From NCBI RefSeq assembly GCF_023243045.1, contig NZ_JALKFX010000036.1, forward strand, positions 1-57,402: 57,402 nt of DNA. Reading direction: 5' to 3'. The position numbers and the translations under genes were made by a program. Origin of the DNA: Frankia sp. AgB32. GTDB lineage: Bacteria; Actinomycetota; Actinomycetes; Frankiales; Frankiaceae. Under the pieces are notes generated by a model that was given only the letters and a program-made list of their open reading frames with translations, had not been told where the DNA came from and did no database searches. Shown piece after piece: positions 31,126 to 39,265 of this stretch. Position 1 is the first letter of the stretch; each line of letters starts with the position of its first letter.

Positions 31126-31139
31126 GTTGCGCATGCAAC
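31126..31139. promoter_or_regulatory. Candidate MarR-type operator upstream of yceI
   Basis: GTTGC-GCAT-GCAAC is a 5-bp inverted repeat of the TTGCnnnnGCAA type commonly bound by MarR-family repressors. It lies 72 bases before the yceI ATG. No MarR gene is in the window, so this is inference. Confidence 0.4.
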
Positions 31140-31211
31140 CAACTGCGGGCGCGCCTCGCCGGGGGGAACGCGGCAGGGGGCCGACCCGCCCAACACATCT
31201 TGGAGGACCCG

Positions 31212-31775
31212 ATGACGGCTCCCACGACGGACCTGACCAGCCTGACCGGTACCTGGACGATCGACCCGGCGCACTCGCGGATCGGATTCGCCGCGCGCCA
31301 CGCGATGGTCACCACCGTGCGCGGGCAGTTCTCCGCTGTCGAGGGCTCGCTCAACCTCGACGGCACGGAGCCGACCGCGTCCACCGCGACCGTCACCATC
31401 CAGACGGACTCCTTCTCCAGCGGAGTCCCGGATCGGGACGGTCACGTGAAGTCCGCGGACCTCCTCGACGTCGCGGCGTACCCCACGATCACCTTCGTCA
31501 GCACCGGCGCCACCGCCGGCAAGGGCGACGACGAGTACGTGCTGACCGGCGATCTGACGATCCGCGGCGTCACCCAGCCGATCGACATCGACATCACGTT
31601 CGAGGGCAGCTCCAAGGACCCGTTCGGCAACGTCCGCGCCGGCTTCACCGGTACGACGGCGCTGAACCGCAAGGACTTCGGCCTCACCTTCAACGCCGTG
31701 CTGGAGACCGGCGGTGTACTGATCAGCGACAAGGTGAAGGTCGAGCTGGACATCTCCGCGATCAAGGCATCCTGA
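31212..31775 (+). CDS. YceI-family lipid-binding protein
   Basis: A 187-residue lipocalin-like beta barrel of the YceI family, whose members bind polyprenoid or other amphiphilic lipids. Recognisable family blocks: TWTIDPAHSRIGFAARHAMV near 14-33, SADLLDVAAYPTITFVS near 81-97, LTIRGVTQPIDIDITFEG and LNRKDFGLTFNAVLETGG. No signal peptide, as usual for actinobacterial YceI. The ATG follows GGAGG by 5 bases. A ferredoxin gene starts 125 bases downstream on the same strand. Confidence 0.93.
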   Translation: MTAPTTDLTSLTGTWTIDPAHSRIGFAARHAMVTTVRGQFSAVEGSLNLDGTEPTASTATVTIQTDSFSSGVPDRDGHVKSADLLDVAAYPTITFVSTGATAGKGDDEYVLTGDLTIRGVTQPIDIDITFEGSSKDPFGNVRAGFTGTTALNRKDFGLTFNAVLETGGVLISDKVKVELDISAIKAS

Positions 31776-31900
31776 CCCTGTCAATGGCCATCGGCGACCT
31801 CGCTGTGGTCTGCTGGGGGACGTCGCTGTTCCCGCACGGACCACGGCGGTAGGGTCCACACGACTACGACATTCTGGAAGCATTACCGGGAGGTCCGCCG

Positions 31901-32095
31901 ATGCGCGTGAACGTCGACTTCGACCGTTGCGCGAGCAGTGGAACATGTGTCCGGCTAGTCCCTGACATCTTCGAGATCCGCGATGACGGTTACCTCTATG
32001 TCCTGCAGGAGGAACCTGACGAGTCGCGGACAGATGACCTTCAGGAGGCGGTCGAGTGCTGTCCGACCGAGGCGATCAGCATCAGTGAAAGCTGA
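31901..32095 (+). CDS. [3Fe-4S]-type ferredoxin
   Basis: A 64-residue acidic electron carrier. Cysteines are C10-x5-C16 (RCASSGTCVRLVPDIFEI) and, near the C-terminus, CCPTEAI. A three-cysteine set with CxxxxxC and a late CP is typical of actinobacterial single-cluster ferredoxins that feed cytochromes P450 and similar oxygenases. The ATG follows GGGAGG by about 8 bases. A TAGGGT hexamer near 31851 may be its -10. No P450 is in the window, so its partner is unknown. Confidence 0.93.
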   Translation: MRVNVDFDRCASSGTCVRLVPDIFEIRDDGYLYVLQEEPDESRTDDLQEAVECCPTEAISISES

Positions 32096-32186
32096 CCGCT
32101 GCTAGATCGGCGCGCGCAGTACACCGGCTGGCGCCGGATCCGACGTGGAACGTCCGCAGCGGATACGGCGCCACCTGCCGGGTATT

Positions 32187-32234
32187 CCTCTCCCCGTGGA
32201 CCCGCGCAACTCGCGGGGGTCCACGCAGGGGAGG
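32187..32234 (+). promoter_or_regulatory. Hairpin that buries the Shine-Dalgarno of the HdeD-like gene
   Basis: GTGGA-CCCGCG (32196-32206) pairs with CGCGGG-GG-TCCAC (32212-32224; two-base bulge), closing a five-base loop. Below a small internal loop, CTCCCC with its preceding T (32190-32195) pairs with GGGGAGG (32228-32234), which is the ribosome-binding site 7 bases before the ATG at 32242. The whole Shine-Dalgarno is thus base-paired, a layout that suggests translational control such as thermosensing or protein binding. Confidence 0.6.
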
Positions 32235-32241
32235 TGCCACG

Positions 32242-32817
32242 ATGGCAACGATCTACCGACAGCAGCGGCAACATGCCGCGCCCAGCGCGTTGTGGCCCGC
32301 GCTTCTGGCTCTCGGCACGGCCGTCACCATCCTGGGGCTGCTGCTCATCACCAATCCGTTCGCGACCGCCGGGGCACTGGCTGTGCTCGCGGGGATCGCG
32401 CTGATCCTGTCGGGGATCAGCGAGACGATCGCGGCCGCGCGGTCGAAGAACACGGCGACCGCCGCGTTCTTCGGGATGCTGCTGGTCCTCGGTGGAGTGA
32501 TCGTCCTGGTGTGGCCGGGAGTCACTCTGCACGTCGTGGCTGTGGTCGTCGGCGCCGTTCTGATCGTCAGCGGCCTGGTGCGGGCGGCGATGATGCGACC
32601 ATCATCATCACGGTCGTCGCAGGGCGGCTCTGGAGGAGCGGTCTGGGGCTACGTGCTTGGCGCGCTCAGCGTGGTGGTGGGGATACTCGCGCTCGTGTGG
32701 CCCGGAGTGACGATCGTCGTGCTGGCGGTTCTCTTCGGTATTCAGCTGATCGTCGCCGGCGTGGCGGAAATCGCGCTGGCGCTGGCGCTGCGGCCGCATC
32801 CGCAGCATCCAGCCTGA
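32242..32817 (+). CDS. HdeD-family (DUF308) membrane protein
   Basis: A 191-residue protein with six predicted transmembrane helices in two triplets (LWPALLALGTAVTILGLLL, ALAVLAGIALILSGISETI, FFGMLLVLGGVIVLVWPG; then VWGYVLGALSVVVGILAL and two more). The repeated VWPGVT motif (LVWPGVTLHVV, LVWPGVTIVVL) is typical of HdeD proteins, linked in enterics to acid stress. The function here is not shown. GGGGAGG lies 7 bases before the ATG but is sequestered in a hairpin. Confidence 0.9.
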   Translation: MATIYRQQRQHAAPSALWPALLALGTAVTILGLLLITNPFATAGALAVLAGIALILSGISETIAAARSKNTATAAFFGMLLVLGGVIVLVWPGVTLHVVAVVVGAVLIVSGLVRAAMMRPSSSRSSQGGSGGAVWGYVLGALSVVVGILALVWPGVTIVVLAVLFGIQLIVAGVAEIALALALRPHPQHPA

Positions 32818-32889
32818 CCTCGCCGGGCGGCCCGGGCCGGTGCCGCGCCGCCGGCCTCGGCCGAGCGCGACACCCACCCGCACCGGGAA

Positions 32890-33678
32890 TCAGTCGAGGA
32901 TGCGGTCCCGCCAGCGGCGGATCGACTCGTCGCTGGCCCCGTGCTCCAGGAGCCAGCCGGCGACCCCGCCCGGGTGCCCGTCGGTCGCGGCAAGCACCGC
33001 CTCGGCGGCCTCCGGCGAGATCCTGGTCAGCTCCCCGCCCGCCTCCACGGAGCCGGTGCCGGGCAGGATCGCGTGGCCCCGCAGCCTTCGCAGGACGCCT
33101 GGCATGTTCGGCCCGGTGGCGGCGTAGTCGTCGAGGATGTCCCGCTCGATCACGCCTGCCAGGCGCAGCAGCACGGCGACGGTGACGCCGGTGCGGTCCT
33201 TGCCCGCGGCGCAGTGGATGAGCACCGGGCCGGGCGCCTCGGCGACGAGGTTGACGATCTGCGCGATCTGCGGCGCCGCGTACTTCACCATCACCTGATA
33301 GAGCGCGCCCAGGCCGCGCTCGATGGCATTCTTCCTGGCGGCCGAGTGGCCGGCGGTGGGCTGGTCATCGAACAGCGGAATGACCACGACGGTGGCACCG
33401 AGGGCCGCAAGCGGATGCGCGTCAGGTCCCCGCTCGATCGCGGACCGCAGATCGATCACCGTGCGAGGCGGCCAGGTCAGCTCGGACGGCGGACGATCCT
33501 CGACCTTGGGCATCTCACTGCGGTAGAGCACCCCGGCACGGGTGCGCCGACCATCGTCGGTCGGCAGGCCACCGACGTCACGCAGGTTGACCAGCCCGGA
33601 GATGTCCGGCGGAGCCGGCGCCTCCAGCGGCACGGCGTCCGCGCCGCCCGGGACATCTGGATCGGTTACGGACGTCAT
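32890..33678 (-). CDS. Tyrosine/serine protein phosphatase (DSP-like)
   Basis: A 262-residue phosphatase of the actinobacterial tyrosine phosphatase family related to mycobacterial PtpB. The N-terminal NLRDVGGLPTDDGRRTRAGVLYRS block (31-54) and the P-loop HCAAGKDRTG (C156, R162) are intact, followed by the family C-terminal helices. It would hydrolyse phosphotyrosine or phosphoinositide by a cysteine nucleophile. No signal peptide. A strong GGAGGAGG sits 4 bases before the ATG at 33678. It stands alone on the minus strand. Confidence 0.93.
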   Translation of the reverse strand: MTSVTDPDVPGGADAVPLEAPAPPDISGLVNLRDVGGLPTDDGRRTRAGVLYRSEMPKVEDRPPSELTWPPRTVIDLRSAIERGPDAHPLAALGATVVVIPLFDDQPTAGHSAARKNAIERGLGALYQVMVKYAAPQIAQIVNLVAEAPGPVLIHCAAGKDRTGVTVAVLLRLAGVIERDILDDYAATGPNMPGVLRRLRGHAILPGTGSVEAGGELTRISPEAAEAVLAATDGHPGGVAGWLLEHGASDESIRRWRDRILD

Positions 33679-33874
33679 GGGTTCCTCCTCCGGCCAGGCC
33701 GGAATGCTCGACAGCGCCTACCGTTCAACCGCCAGGACGACCACGTTCCGCTCCCGGACCAGGGCGCTGCGTCGGCACCATGCCGGTTCAGCCCACGGGC
33801 CCGCGCGCCCGGTCGGACCGCTCACCCCTCGGCCGCCGGTAGGCACCATACTTGCCGAACCGTGCATGATCCTG

Positions 33875-33894
33875 TGCCTATCACTCGATAGGCA
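33875..33894 (-). terminator. Hairpin just downstream of the SRAP gene
   Basis: TGCCTATC-ACTC-GATAGGCA is a perfect 8-bp stem with a four-base loop, 9 bases beyond the SRAP stop. It is relatively AT-rich for this genome and has no T run; terminator is the simplest reading. Confidence 0.55.
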
Positions 33895-33902
33895 TCACGT
33901 TC

Positions 33903-34820
33903 TCACCGTGCGCGGACCGCCGGATCCAGACGCGCCCGCGCGCCGTCCGCGCCACGTTCGAAGCCCGCCAGGTCCACCGGCTCCGGCGCCGCGCCAGCGC
34001 TGCGCGGACCGGCGGCGAGGCCGTCAAGGGCCACGGCCGATGGCCCGCCGGCCGCCGCGATCGCCTCCGCCACAGCGGGATCGAGGTCGACCGGATCGGA
34101 CAGGTGCGATCCCCTGTTTCGCACATTGCCCACCTCGGCCACGACCGGATGCGCCGTGGCCACTCCGGCCGGGGCCGGGCGCAGCAGCGATTCCAGCGCG
34201 GCCGGGTCACCGGCCGGGTCGAGCCAGCGGTCCCAGGCGGTGGTCGGCAGGATCACCGGGGAGCGGTCATGCAGGAAGGCCAGCCCCTCCGCCGGCCCGG
34301 TGGTGAGAATGGTGAAGGTCACCAACGGCTCGTCCCCCTTCCGCCAGACCTCGTAGAGCCCGGCGAAGGCGAAGATCCCGCCGGACGCCGGATGTCCCGC
34401 CGGGTGCACGTAGAACGGCTGCCCGCGGCGGCCACCGCCGGCGGGACGGAACCACTCGTAGAAGCCGCTGGCGGGCACCAGGCAACGCCGGGACGCGTAG
34501 GCGGAGCGGAACGCGGGCTTGGTCGCCACCGTCTCCGCCCGCGCATTGATCATCTTGGCGCCGATCGAGCGGTCCTTGGCCCAGGACGGCACGAGCCCCC
34601 AGGTGGCCAGGCGCAGAGCCCGCCCACCAGCCGACCCGGCACCACCCGGCGCATCGGCCGTCGTGGCTGCCGAGCCACCCCCGCCCGGCACGACGATCGG
34701 CATCGTCGAGGTGGGAAAGACATTGTGGTTCTCCGCAACCCCGCCGTCAGTCTCGTCCCGAGCGGACATCGCCGCGACGAGATCATCGGACTTCAGCTTC
34801 TGCGTGTAGCGCCCGCACAT
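33903..34820 (-). CDS. SRAP-domain protein (YedK/HMCES-like)
   Basis: Forms a covalent DNA-protein crosslink with abasic sites in single-stranded DNA, shielding them from breakage. It is 305 residues and starts, as the chemistry requires, with Met-Cys (MCGRYTQKL; C2 becomes the N-terminal nucleophile). Other active-site residues: N92 in KMINARAET, E122 in SGFYEWFRP and H184 in FLHDRSPVI. An insertion of glycine/alanine-rich sequence lies at 45-68. The frame is open far upstream but the conserved Met-Cys fixes the start. Confidence 0.95.
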   Translation of the reverse strand: MCGRYTQKLKSDDLVAAMSARDETDGGVAENHNVFPTSTMPIVVPGGGGSAATTADAPGGAGSAGGRALRLATWGLVPSWAKDRSIGAKMINARAETVATKPAFRSAYASRRCLVPASGFYEWFRPAGGGRRGQPFYVHPAGHPASGGIFAFAGLYEVWRKGDEPLVTFTILTTGPAEGLAFLHDRSPVILPTTAWDRWLDPAGDPAALESLLRPAPAGVATAHPVVAEVGNVRNRGSHLSDPVDLDPAVAEAIAAAGGPSAVALDGLAAGPRSAGAAPEPVDLAGFERGADGARARLDPAVRAR

Positions 34821-34897
34821 GACGCCAGTGTCGCAGCCAGGTCCGACAGTTCCGGTGCTCCGGCGCCGCCGGACCTGTACCTCGGCCGTCCGGTGCG

Positions 34898-35590
34898 TCA
34901 GCCGAACAGCGCGACGGCCCCGCCAGCCGTGCAGGCCAGGCCGATCAACCCGAACAGCCCGACCCAGAAGACCCCGGTCAGCCCGGTGAGCCGGGCGAGC
35001 TGGTCGGGATCCGAGTCCCGGGCCCGCCGCCGTCGACGCTGCCGCTGCACCTCGACGACTGGTCGTAGCGCACCCAGCAGCAGAAAGCAGGCGATGTAGG
35101 CCGCGAAGCCGGCACGTGCGGTGGGTGGCGCGAACCACGAGATTCCGAGAATCGCCGCGGTACTGACCAGCAGCGAGACCACCCCGAAGCCATTGCGGAT
35201 CACGATGAGCATCGTCAGCAGGAGTGCGACGCAGAGCTGGAGCACCAGGCTGGTGCGGCCGGTGGCCAGCAGGCCCGCCGCGCCGAGACCGATCAGGGAC
35301 GGGGTCGGGTAGCCGGCGGCGACCGTGGCGATCACGCCCGGGCCGGTCGGCCGGCCGGAGGAGATTGTGACACCGGAGGTGTCCGAGTGCAGGCGGACAC
35401 CGGCCAGCCGTCGACCGCTCACGACGGCGGCCAGGGCGTGTCCACCCTCGTGCGCGATCGTGATCACGTGCCGGGCGACCGGCCACACCCGGTCGCTGAG
35501 CACGGTCACCGCAGCGAGGACGGCGGCCACCACGAGCACCCAGCGCGGCGGATCCGCCTGCGCCTCGAGACTGCGCCGCAGGATGTCCAT
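34898..35590 (-). CDS. M50B-like membrane metalloprotease
   Basis: A 230-residue polytopic membrane protein with a zinc-protease motif HEGGH (in ITIAHEGGHALAAVVSGRRL, about 46-65) between hydrophobic segments, followed by five or so further helices (VIATVAAGYPTPSLIGLGAAG; LVLQLCVALLLTMLIVI; GVVSLLVSTAAILGISWF) and a basic loop. This matches the peptidase M50B-like family. The ATG at 35590 has GGAGGG 10 bases upstream; the frame is open to another ATG at 35713, which would add 41 polar residues. It may be in one transcript with the SRAP gene (77-base gap). Substrate unknown. Confidence 0.83.
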   Translation of the reverse strand: MDILRRSLEAQADPPRWVLVVAAVLAAVTVLSDRVWPVARHVITIAHEGGHALAAVVSGRRLAGVRLHSDTSGVTISSGRPTGPGVIATVAAGYPTPSLIGLGAAGLLATGRTSLVLQLCVALLLTMLIVIRNGFGVVSLLVSTAAILGISWFAPPTARAGFAAYIACFLLLGALRPVVEVQRQRRRRRARDSDPDQLARLTGLTGVFWVGLFGLIGLACTAGGAVALFG

Positions 35591-35914
35591 CCGATCCGCT
35601 CCCTCCGCCAGGTCGGCCGGCCCGTGCCCACCGACCGACCGCTGCCCACGGGCTGACCGGACCTGACGCCCGTCGCCGGCTTCGCCGATCCCGACATCAT
35701 CCTGCTCCGGCATCGATATCCGGCTCCGACATCGATGTCCGTTCGGACATCATCGGCCCTGAAGCTGTGGACATCCGACGGCGCCCCGGGACGAGGCGGT
35801 CAGGTGCGCGACGCACCACGCCCCACCGGCGGGTTGCCCGGCGGTAGTGTCGGCACCGGACGGGAGCCGACCGGGAAGCCGATCCGGCGAGGACAAGCTG
35901 AGGGGTGGCCTGCC

Positions 35915-36631
35915 GTGGCGGAGTACGTCTACCGGCCGGTCGTCACCGTGGCGAAGGGCCTGTTCGGAGCGTTGCGGCTGCGGATCGACATGCAGGGCCT
36001 CGAGCACGTGCCCGCGTCCGGTGGCGCCGTGGTTCTGATCAACCATGTCTCCTACCTCGACTTCGCCCTCGCCGGTCTGCCGTTCTGGCAGGCCGGGCGC
36101 CGGCCGGTGCGGTTCATGGCGAAGAAGGCGGTTTTCGAGCATCGGATCGCCGGCCCGCTGATGCGCGGCATGCACCACATCCCGGTGGACCGGGAGGCCG
36201 GCGCCGGCTCGCTGCGCGAGGCGCTCGCGGCACTGCGCGCCGGCGAGCTCGTCGGTGTCTTCCCGGAGGCGACGATCAGCCCGAGCTACTGCCTCGCCCC
36301 GTTCAAGTCCGGTGCGGCTCGGCTGGCCGCGCACACGAACGTCCCCGTCATCCCCGTCGTCCTCTGGGGAAGTCAGCGCACCCTGACCAAGGGTCACCCG
36401 TTCCACCTGCGGGAGGCGATCGGTACGCCCGTCACCATCACGGTGGGCAACCCCGTGCCCCCGGAGGAGCTCGCCGACCGCCGGGCCGGGACCGACACGC
36501 TGCACAAGACAATGGCCGAGTTGCTTGACACCGCCCAGCGGCGCTATCCATACCCGGCGCCCGGGGAGCCGGACTGGTGGCTGCCCGCCCACCTCGGCGG
36601 ATCCGCTCCGCCGCCGCCCACCACGGCGTGA
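35915..36631 (+). CDS. 1-acyl-glycerol-3-phosphate acyltransferase-like (PlsC family)
   Basis: Acyltransferase of phospholipid or glycolipid synthesis, membrane-associated. From the GTG at 35915 it is 238 residues. Motif I is NHVSYLD (43-49, NHx4D), motif III is VGVFPEAT (about 113-120, FPEG-like with A for G) and the PVIPVVLWGSQ block follows. An AGGGG lies about 9 bases upstream. A proline-rich tail (PPPPTTA) ends the protein. The substrate, lysophosphatidate or a specialised acyl acceptor, cannot be told. Confidence 0.92.
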   Translation: MAEYVYRPVVTVAKGLFGALRLRIDMQGLEHVPASGGAVVLINHVSYLDFALAGLPFWQAGRRPVRFMAKKAVFEHRIAGPLMRGMHHIPVDREAGAGSLREALAALRAGELVGVFPEATISPSYCLAPFKSGAARLAAHTNVPVIPVVLWGSQRTLTKGHPFHLREAIGTPVTITVGNPVPPEELADRRAGTDTLHKTMAELLDTAQRRYPYPAPGEPDWWLPAHLGGSAPPPPTTA

Positions 36632-36793
36632 GCACAACGGTCGCCACAGCACCAAGCACTCCGCGAATCCTGACAGGCTCTCGTCAGAGTCCTTGACCTG
36701 CCGCGCGTTTCTCCGGGAATGTTGGAGCCTGATATTCAGGGCTCGCGACGTACGAGCCGGATGGAACCGGGCAGGCAGCGATGGTGTGCAGCG

Positions 36794-37250
36794 ATGGGAC
36801 GTGAAAAGACTGTGGTCGGGGCGCCCCCTTTCAATACGGACGAGATGTTCGTCGACGCGCTACCCAAAGTGGATCTGCACAGTCGGCTGATTTTCCCGGA
36901 ACCGCAGCGCACCGGAAACGACCGCGGGGGCGGTTCACCGCAATCTGCTGATGAAAGACGTTTCGCCACCGCGGCATTGCTGACCGCACGCCGGCTGGCT
37001 GCCCAACGGGTGAGGTACGCCGAGATAACCATCAGTCCGTGGGAACACGAGTCCCGTGGGGTGAACCCCGTGGCCATGTTCGTGGGCCTCGACCGCGGGC
37101 GCCGGGCGGCCGAGCGTGAGGCGGGGATCCAGGTCCGCCGGATTGCCGAGATTCCCGCCGCCGCCGAGCCCGGGCCTCGCGCGGCTCGGCCACGTCTGCG
37201 GCGCCCTTGCCGAGGCCGCGCTCCTCGACCACCTGCACCGCTGCCAGAGA
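36794..37250 (+). pseudogene. Adenosine-deaminase-like relic (frameshifted, internally deleted)
   Basis: From the ATG at 36794 the frame begins like an adenosine/adenine deaminase (MFVDALPKVDLHSRL) and continues with LLTARRLAAQRVRYAEITISPWEH and REAGIQVRRIAEIP. The metal-binding HxH is H-S-R, so a key histidine is lost. About 37173-37250, in another frame, reads GLARLGHVCGALAEAALLDH, resembling the later RIGHG...LLDHL segment; the intervening region that should hold the catalytic THAGE motif is absent. Surrounding DNA (36632-37451) otherwise has no good gene. A decayed gene is the simplest reading. Confidence 0.6.
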
Positions 37251-37451
37251 CCGGACGGGCGGTGTTGCGCGACGAACTCGCCACGACCGTGGCCGCGTGG
37301 GACCCGTCCGCATCGCCGTCATCCGCCCGACGGGCCGGCACCCGCGGGCCCGCGCTGGCCCGCAGGTGCCGGCACAGCACGGTCATCACCGGCGGATCCG
37401 GGTATCGTGCGCCCGGATCATGACCGGAAGAATGTCAGGCGGAGGTATTCC

Positions 37452-38039
37452 GTGCGCACCGTTGGGTGGGTCCTTCTCGTGATCTGCGCCATAACCCTAG
37501 TCTGCGCCGCCAGCCTGCTTGACCGCCGTGGCGGCCGTGCCACGCTACGTCGACGATTCGGACCAGAATACGACCGAGCGGTTGCCGAACACGGCGGCCG
37601 GCGGGCCGCGGATCGGTATCTCACCGATATCGTCGAACGACGCGAGGCCCTTACCATCACTGCGCTGAGTACAAGCGAGCGCAAAGCCTTCACGGACCGC
37701 TGGGCGAAGCTCCAGAGCCATTTCGTGGACGATCCTGCCGGCGCGACGTCGAAGGCGGATGATCTGGTCGCCGACGTCCTGCGAAGCCGTGGATATCCGA
37801 CGGGCGACTTCGCCGAGTGCGCAGAGCTGCTCGGCGCCGACCATCCTGGGCTGGTCGCCAGCTACCGCGAGGCCCACCGCCTGGCCATGGCGACGTCGAC
37901 ACCTGGCGGCGACGGACGCCGACCGGACACCGAACGTCTGCGTTCCGCGTTCGTGCGTTACCGGGAGCTGTTCGGCGAGCTGGTGGGGGTGGGAGACACC
38001 GCCGTGGGGTCACGGACGGGCGCTGGACGGCCCGGATAG
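37452..38039 (+). CDS. Conserved actinobacterial membrane-anchored protein
   Basis: The GTG at 37452 follows an excellent ribosome-binding site (GGAGGT, 6 bases away). The 195-residue product has one N-terminal helix (VGWVLLVICAITLVCAASL, about 4-22) and a soluble helical domain with RRFGPEYDRAVAEHGGRRAA, LSTSERKAFTDRWAKLQSHF, VDDPAGATSKADDLVADVLR and SRGYPTGDFAECAELLGADH. I recognise this domain as a family widespread in actinobacteria with no known function. Its 3' end overlaps the alkB 3' end on the other strand by 82 bases. Confidence 0.82.
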   Translation: MRTVGWVLLVICAITLVCAASLLDRRGGRATLRRRFGPEYDRAVAEHGGRRAADRYLTDIVERREALTITALSTSERKAFTDRWAKLQSHFVDDPAGATSKADDLVADVLRSRGYPTGDFAECAELLGADHPGLVASYREAHRLAMATSTPGGDGRRPDTERLRSAFVRYRELFGELVGVGDTAVGSRTGAGRPG

Positions 38040-39190
38040 CGGGCAGCGAGAGCCCTCCGCCGAGGTGGGTGGACGTTGGCCCGGTCGAGATCACCGCCGT
38101 AGTGAGCCGCCACCCGGTCGTCCATCAGGCGGAACCACACCGGCGGCAGGAACGCGACAGGCAGCAGCGTGGCGTACCCCGCGGGCAGTTGCGGGGATTC
38201 CTCGAACGAGCGAAGTGCCTGGTATCGACGAGTGGGGTTGGCATGGTGATCGCTGTGTCGCTGGAGCTGGTACAACGCCAGGTTGCTGATCACGGCGTCG
38301 CTGTTCCAGCTGTGGCTGGGGGTGACGGCCTCGTACCGGCCGGCGTCGGTCCGGGCGCGGGCGAGTCCGTAGTGCTCGATGTAGTTCACCCCTTCGAGCA
38401 AGGTGATCCCGAACAGCGCCTGGGCGACGAGGAAGCCGAGTACCGAGGGCCCGAAGACCGCGGCCAGGGTGCCGAAGAGGACGGCGCTCAGAAGCCAGCC
38501 GAGCAGCACCTCGTTACGCGGCGACCAGACCCGTGCGCCACGCAGCCGCAGCCGGCGGCTCTCCAGCGTCCAGGCCGAGCGCGCGCCGCCGACGACCGTC
38601 CGTGGCCAGAACCGCCAGAAGCTCTCCCCCAGCCGGGCACTCGCCGGGTCCGGTGGCGTGGCGACCCGCACGTGATGGCCGCGGTTGTGCTCGACGTAGA
38701 AGTGACCGTAGGCGGTGGCGGCGAGCATGAGCCGCGCCAGCCAGCGTTCCAGGCGCCCGCGGCGGTGGCCCAGCTCATGTGCCGTGGTGATGCCGACTCC
38801 GGTGACCGTGCCGACGGAGATCACCGCACCGATCCGGGCGAGCACGGACAGGTGCCCGCTGTCCCAGGCCGACGCCCCGAGCACCAGACCGACGCCCGCC
38901 AGCGGCAGATAGAGGTAGGTGCAGCGGCGGTAGAACCGATCGTCCTCGAGCGCCGGGAGGATGTCCTCCGGCGGATTGACCGAGTCCGGCGGAGAGGTCA
39001 GATCCAGTATCGGAACCAGCATGAAGACGAACAGCGGGGTTATCCACCAGTGCACCCCCAGGCCCGTTCGGTGCCACAGGCCGTAGCCGACGATCGCCAG
39101 CAGCGGGACGATGACAGCCGTGAGCCACATGTAGCGTTTGCCGTCGCGCCAGGCGGGACAGCCAGGCGCCGAGTACACGGGAGCGGCCAC
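37958..39190 (-). CDS. alkB: Alkane 1-monooxygenase AlkB
   Basis: Integral-membrane non-heme diiron hydroxylase that oxidises the terminal carbon of alkanes. From the GTG at 39190 (GGAGGT 4 bases upstream) it is 410 residues. Histidine boxes are HELGH (138-142), EHNRGHH (167-173), NYIEHYG (269-275) and RHSDHH (311-316), set between about six hydrophobic segments. The C-terminus is a Pro/Ser/Thr tail with no fused rubredoxin (no CxxCG). AlkB needs a rubredoxin electron donor, usually encoded next door; none is in this window. Confidence 0.92.
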   Translation of the reverse strand: MAAPVYSAPGCPAWRDGKRYMWLTAVIVPLLAIVGYGLWHRTGLGVHWWITPLFVFMLVPILDLTSPPDSVNPPEDILPALEDDRFYRRCTYLYLPLAGVGLVLGASAWDSGHLSVLARIGAVISVGTVTGVGITTAHELGHRRGRLERWLARLMLAATAYGHFYVEHNRGHHVRVATPPDPASARLGESFWRFWPRTVVGGARSAWTLESRRLRLRGARVWSPRNEVLLGWLLSAVLFGTLAAVFGPSVLGFLVAQALFGITLLEGVNYIEHYGLARARTDAGRYEAVTPSHSWNSDAVISNLALYQLQRHSDHHANPTRRYQALRSFEESPQLPAGYATLLPVAFLPPVWFRLMDDRVAAHYGGDLDRANVHPPRRRALAARYPGRPAPVRDPTAVSPTPTSSPNSSR

Positions 39191-39265
39191 CGGGACCTCC
39201 GATCCACCGGGCGACCGGCCTGCACCGGTCGCGCCAGTCCGGCCGCGAAAACGGGCGATGGGACA

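Noticed and set aside
34821-35486. Upstream extension of the SRAP gene
   Set aside because: SRAP chemistry requires Cys at position 2, which fixes the ATG at 34820; the extension is antisense to nothing coding-like and overlaps the M50B gene on the same strand in another frame.
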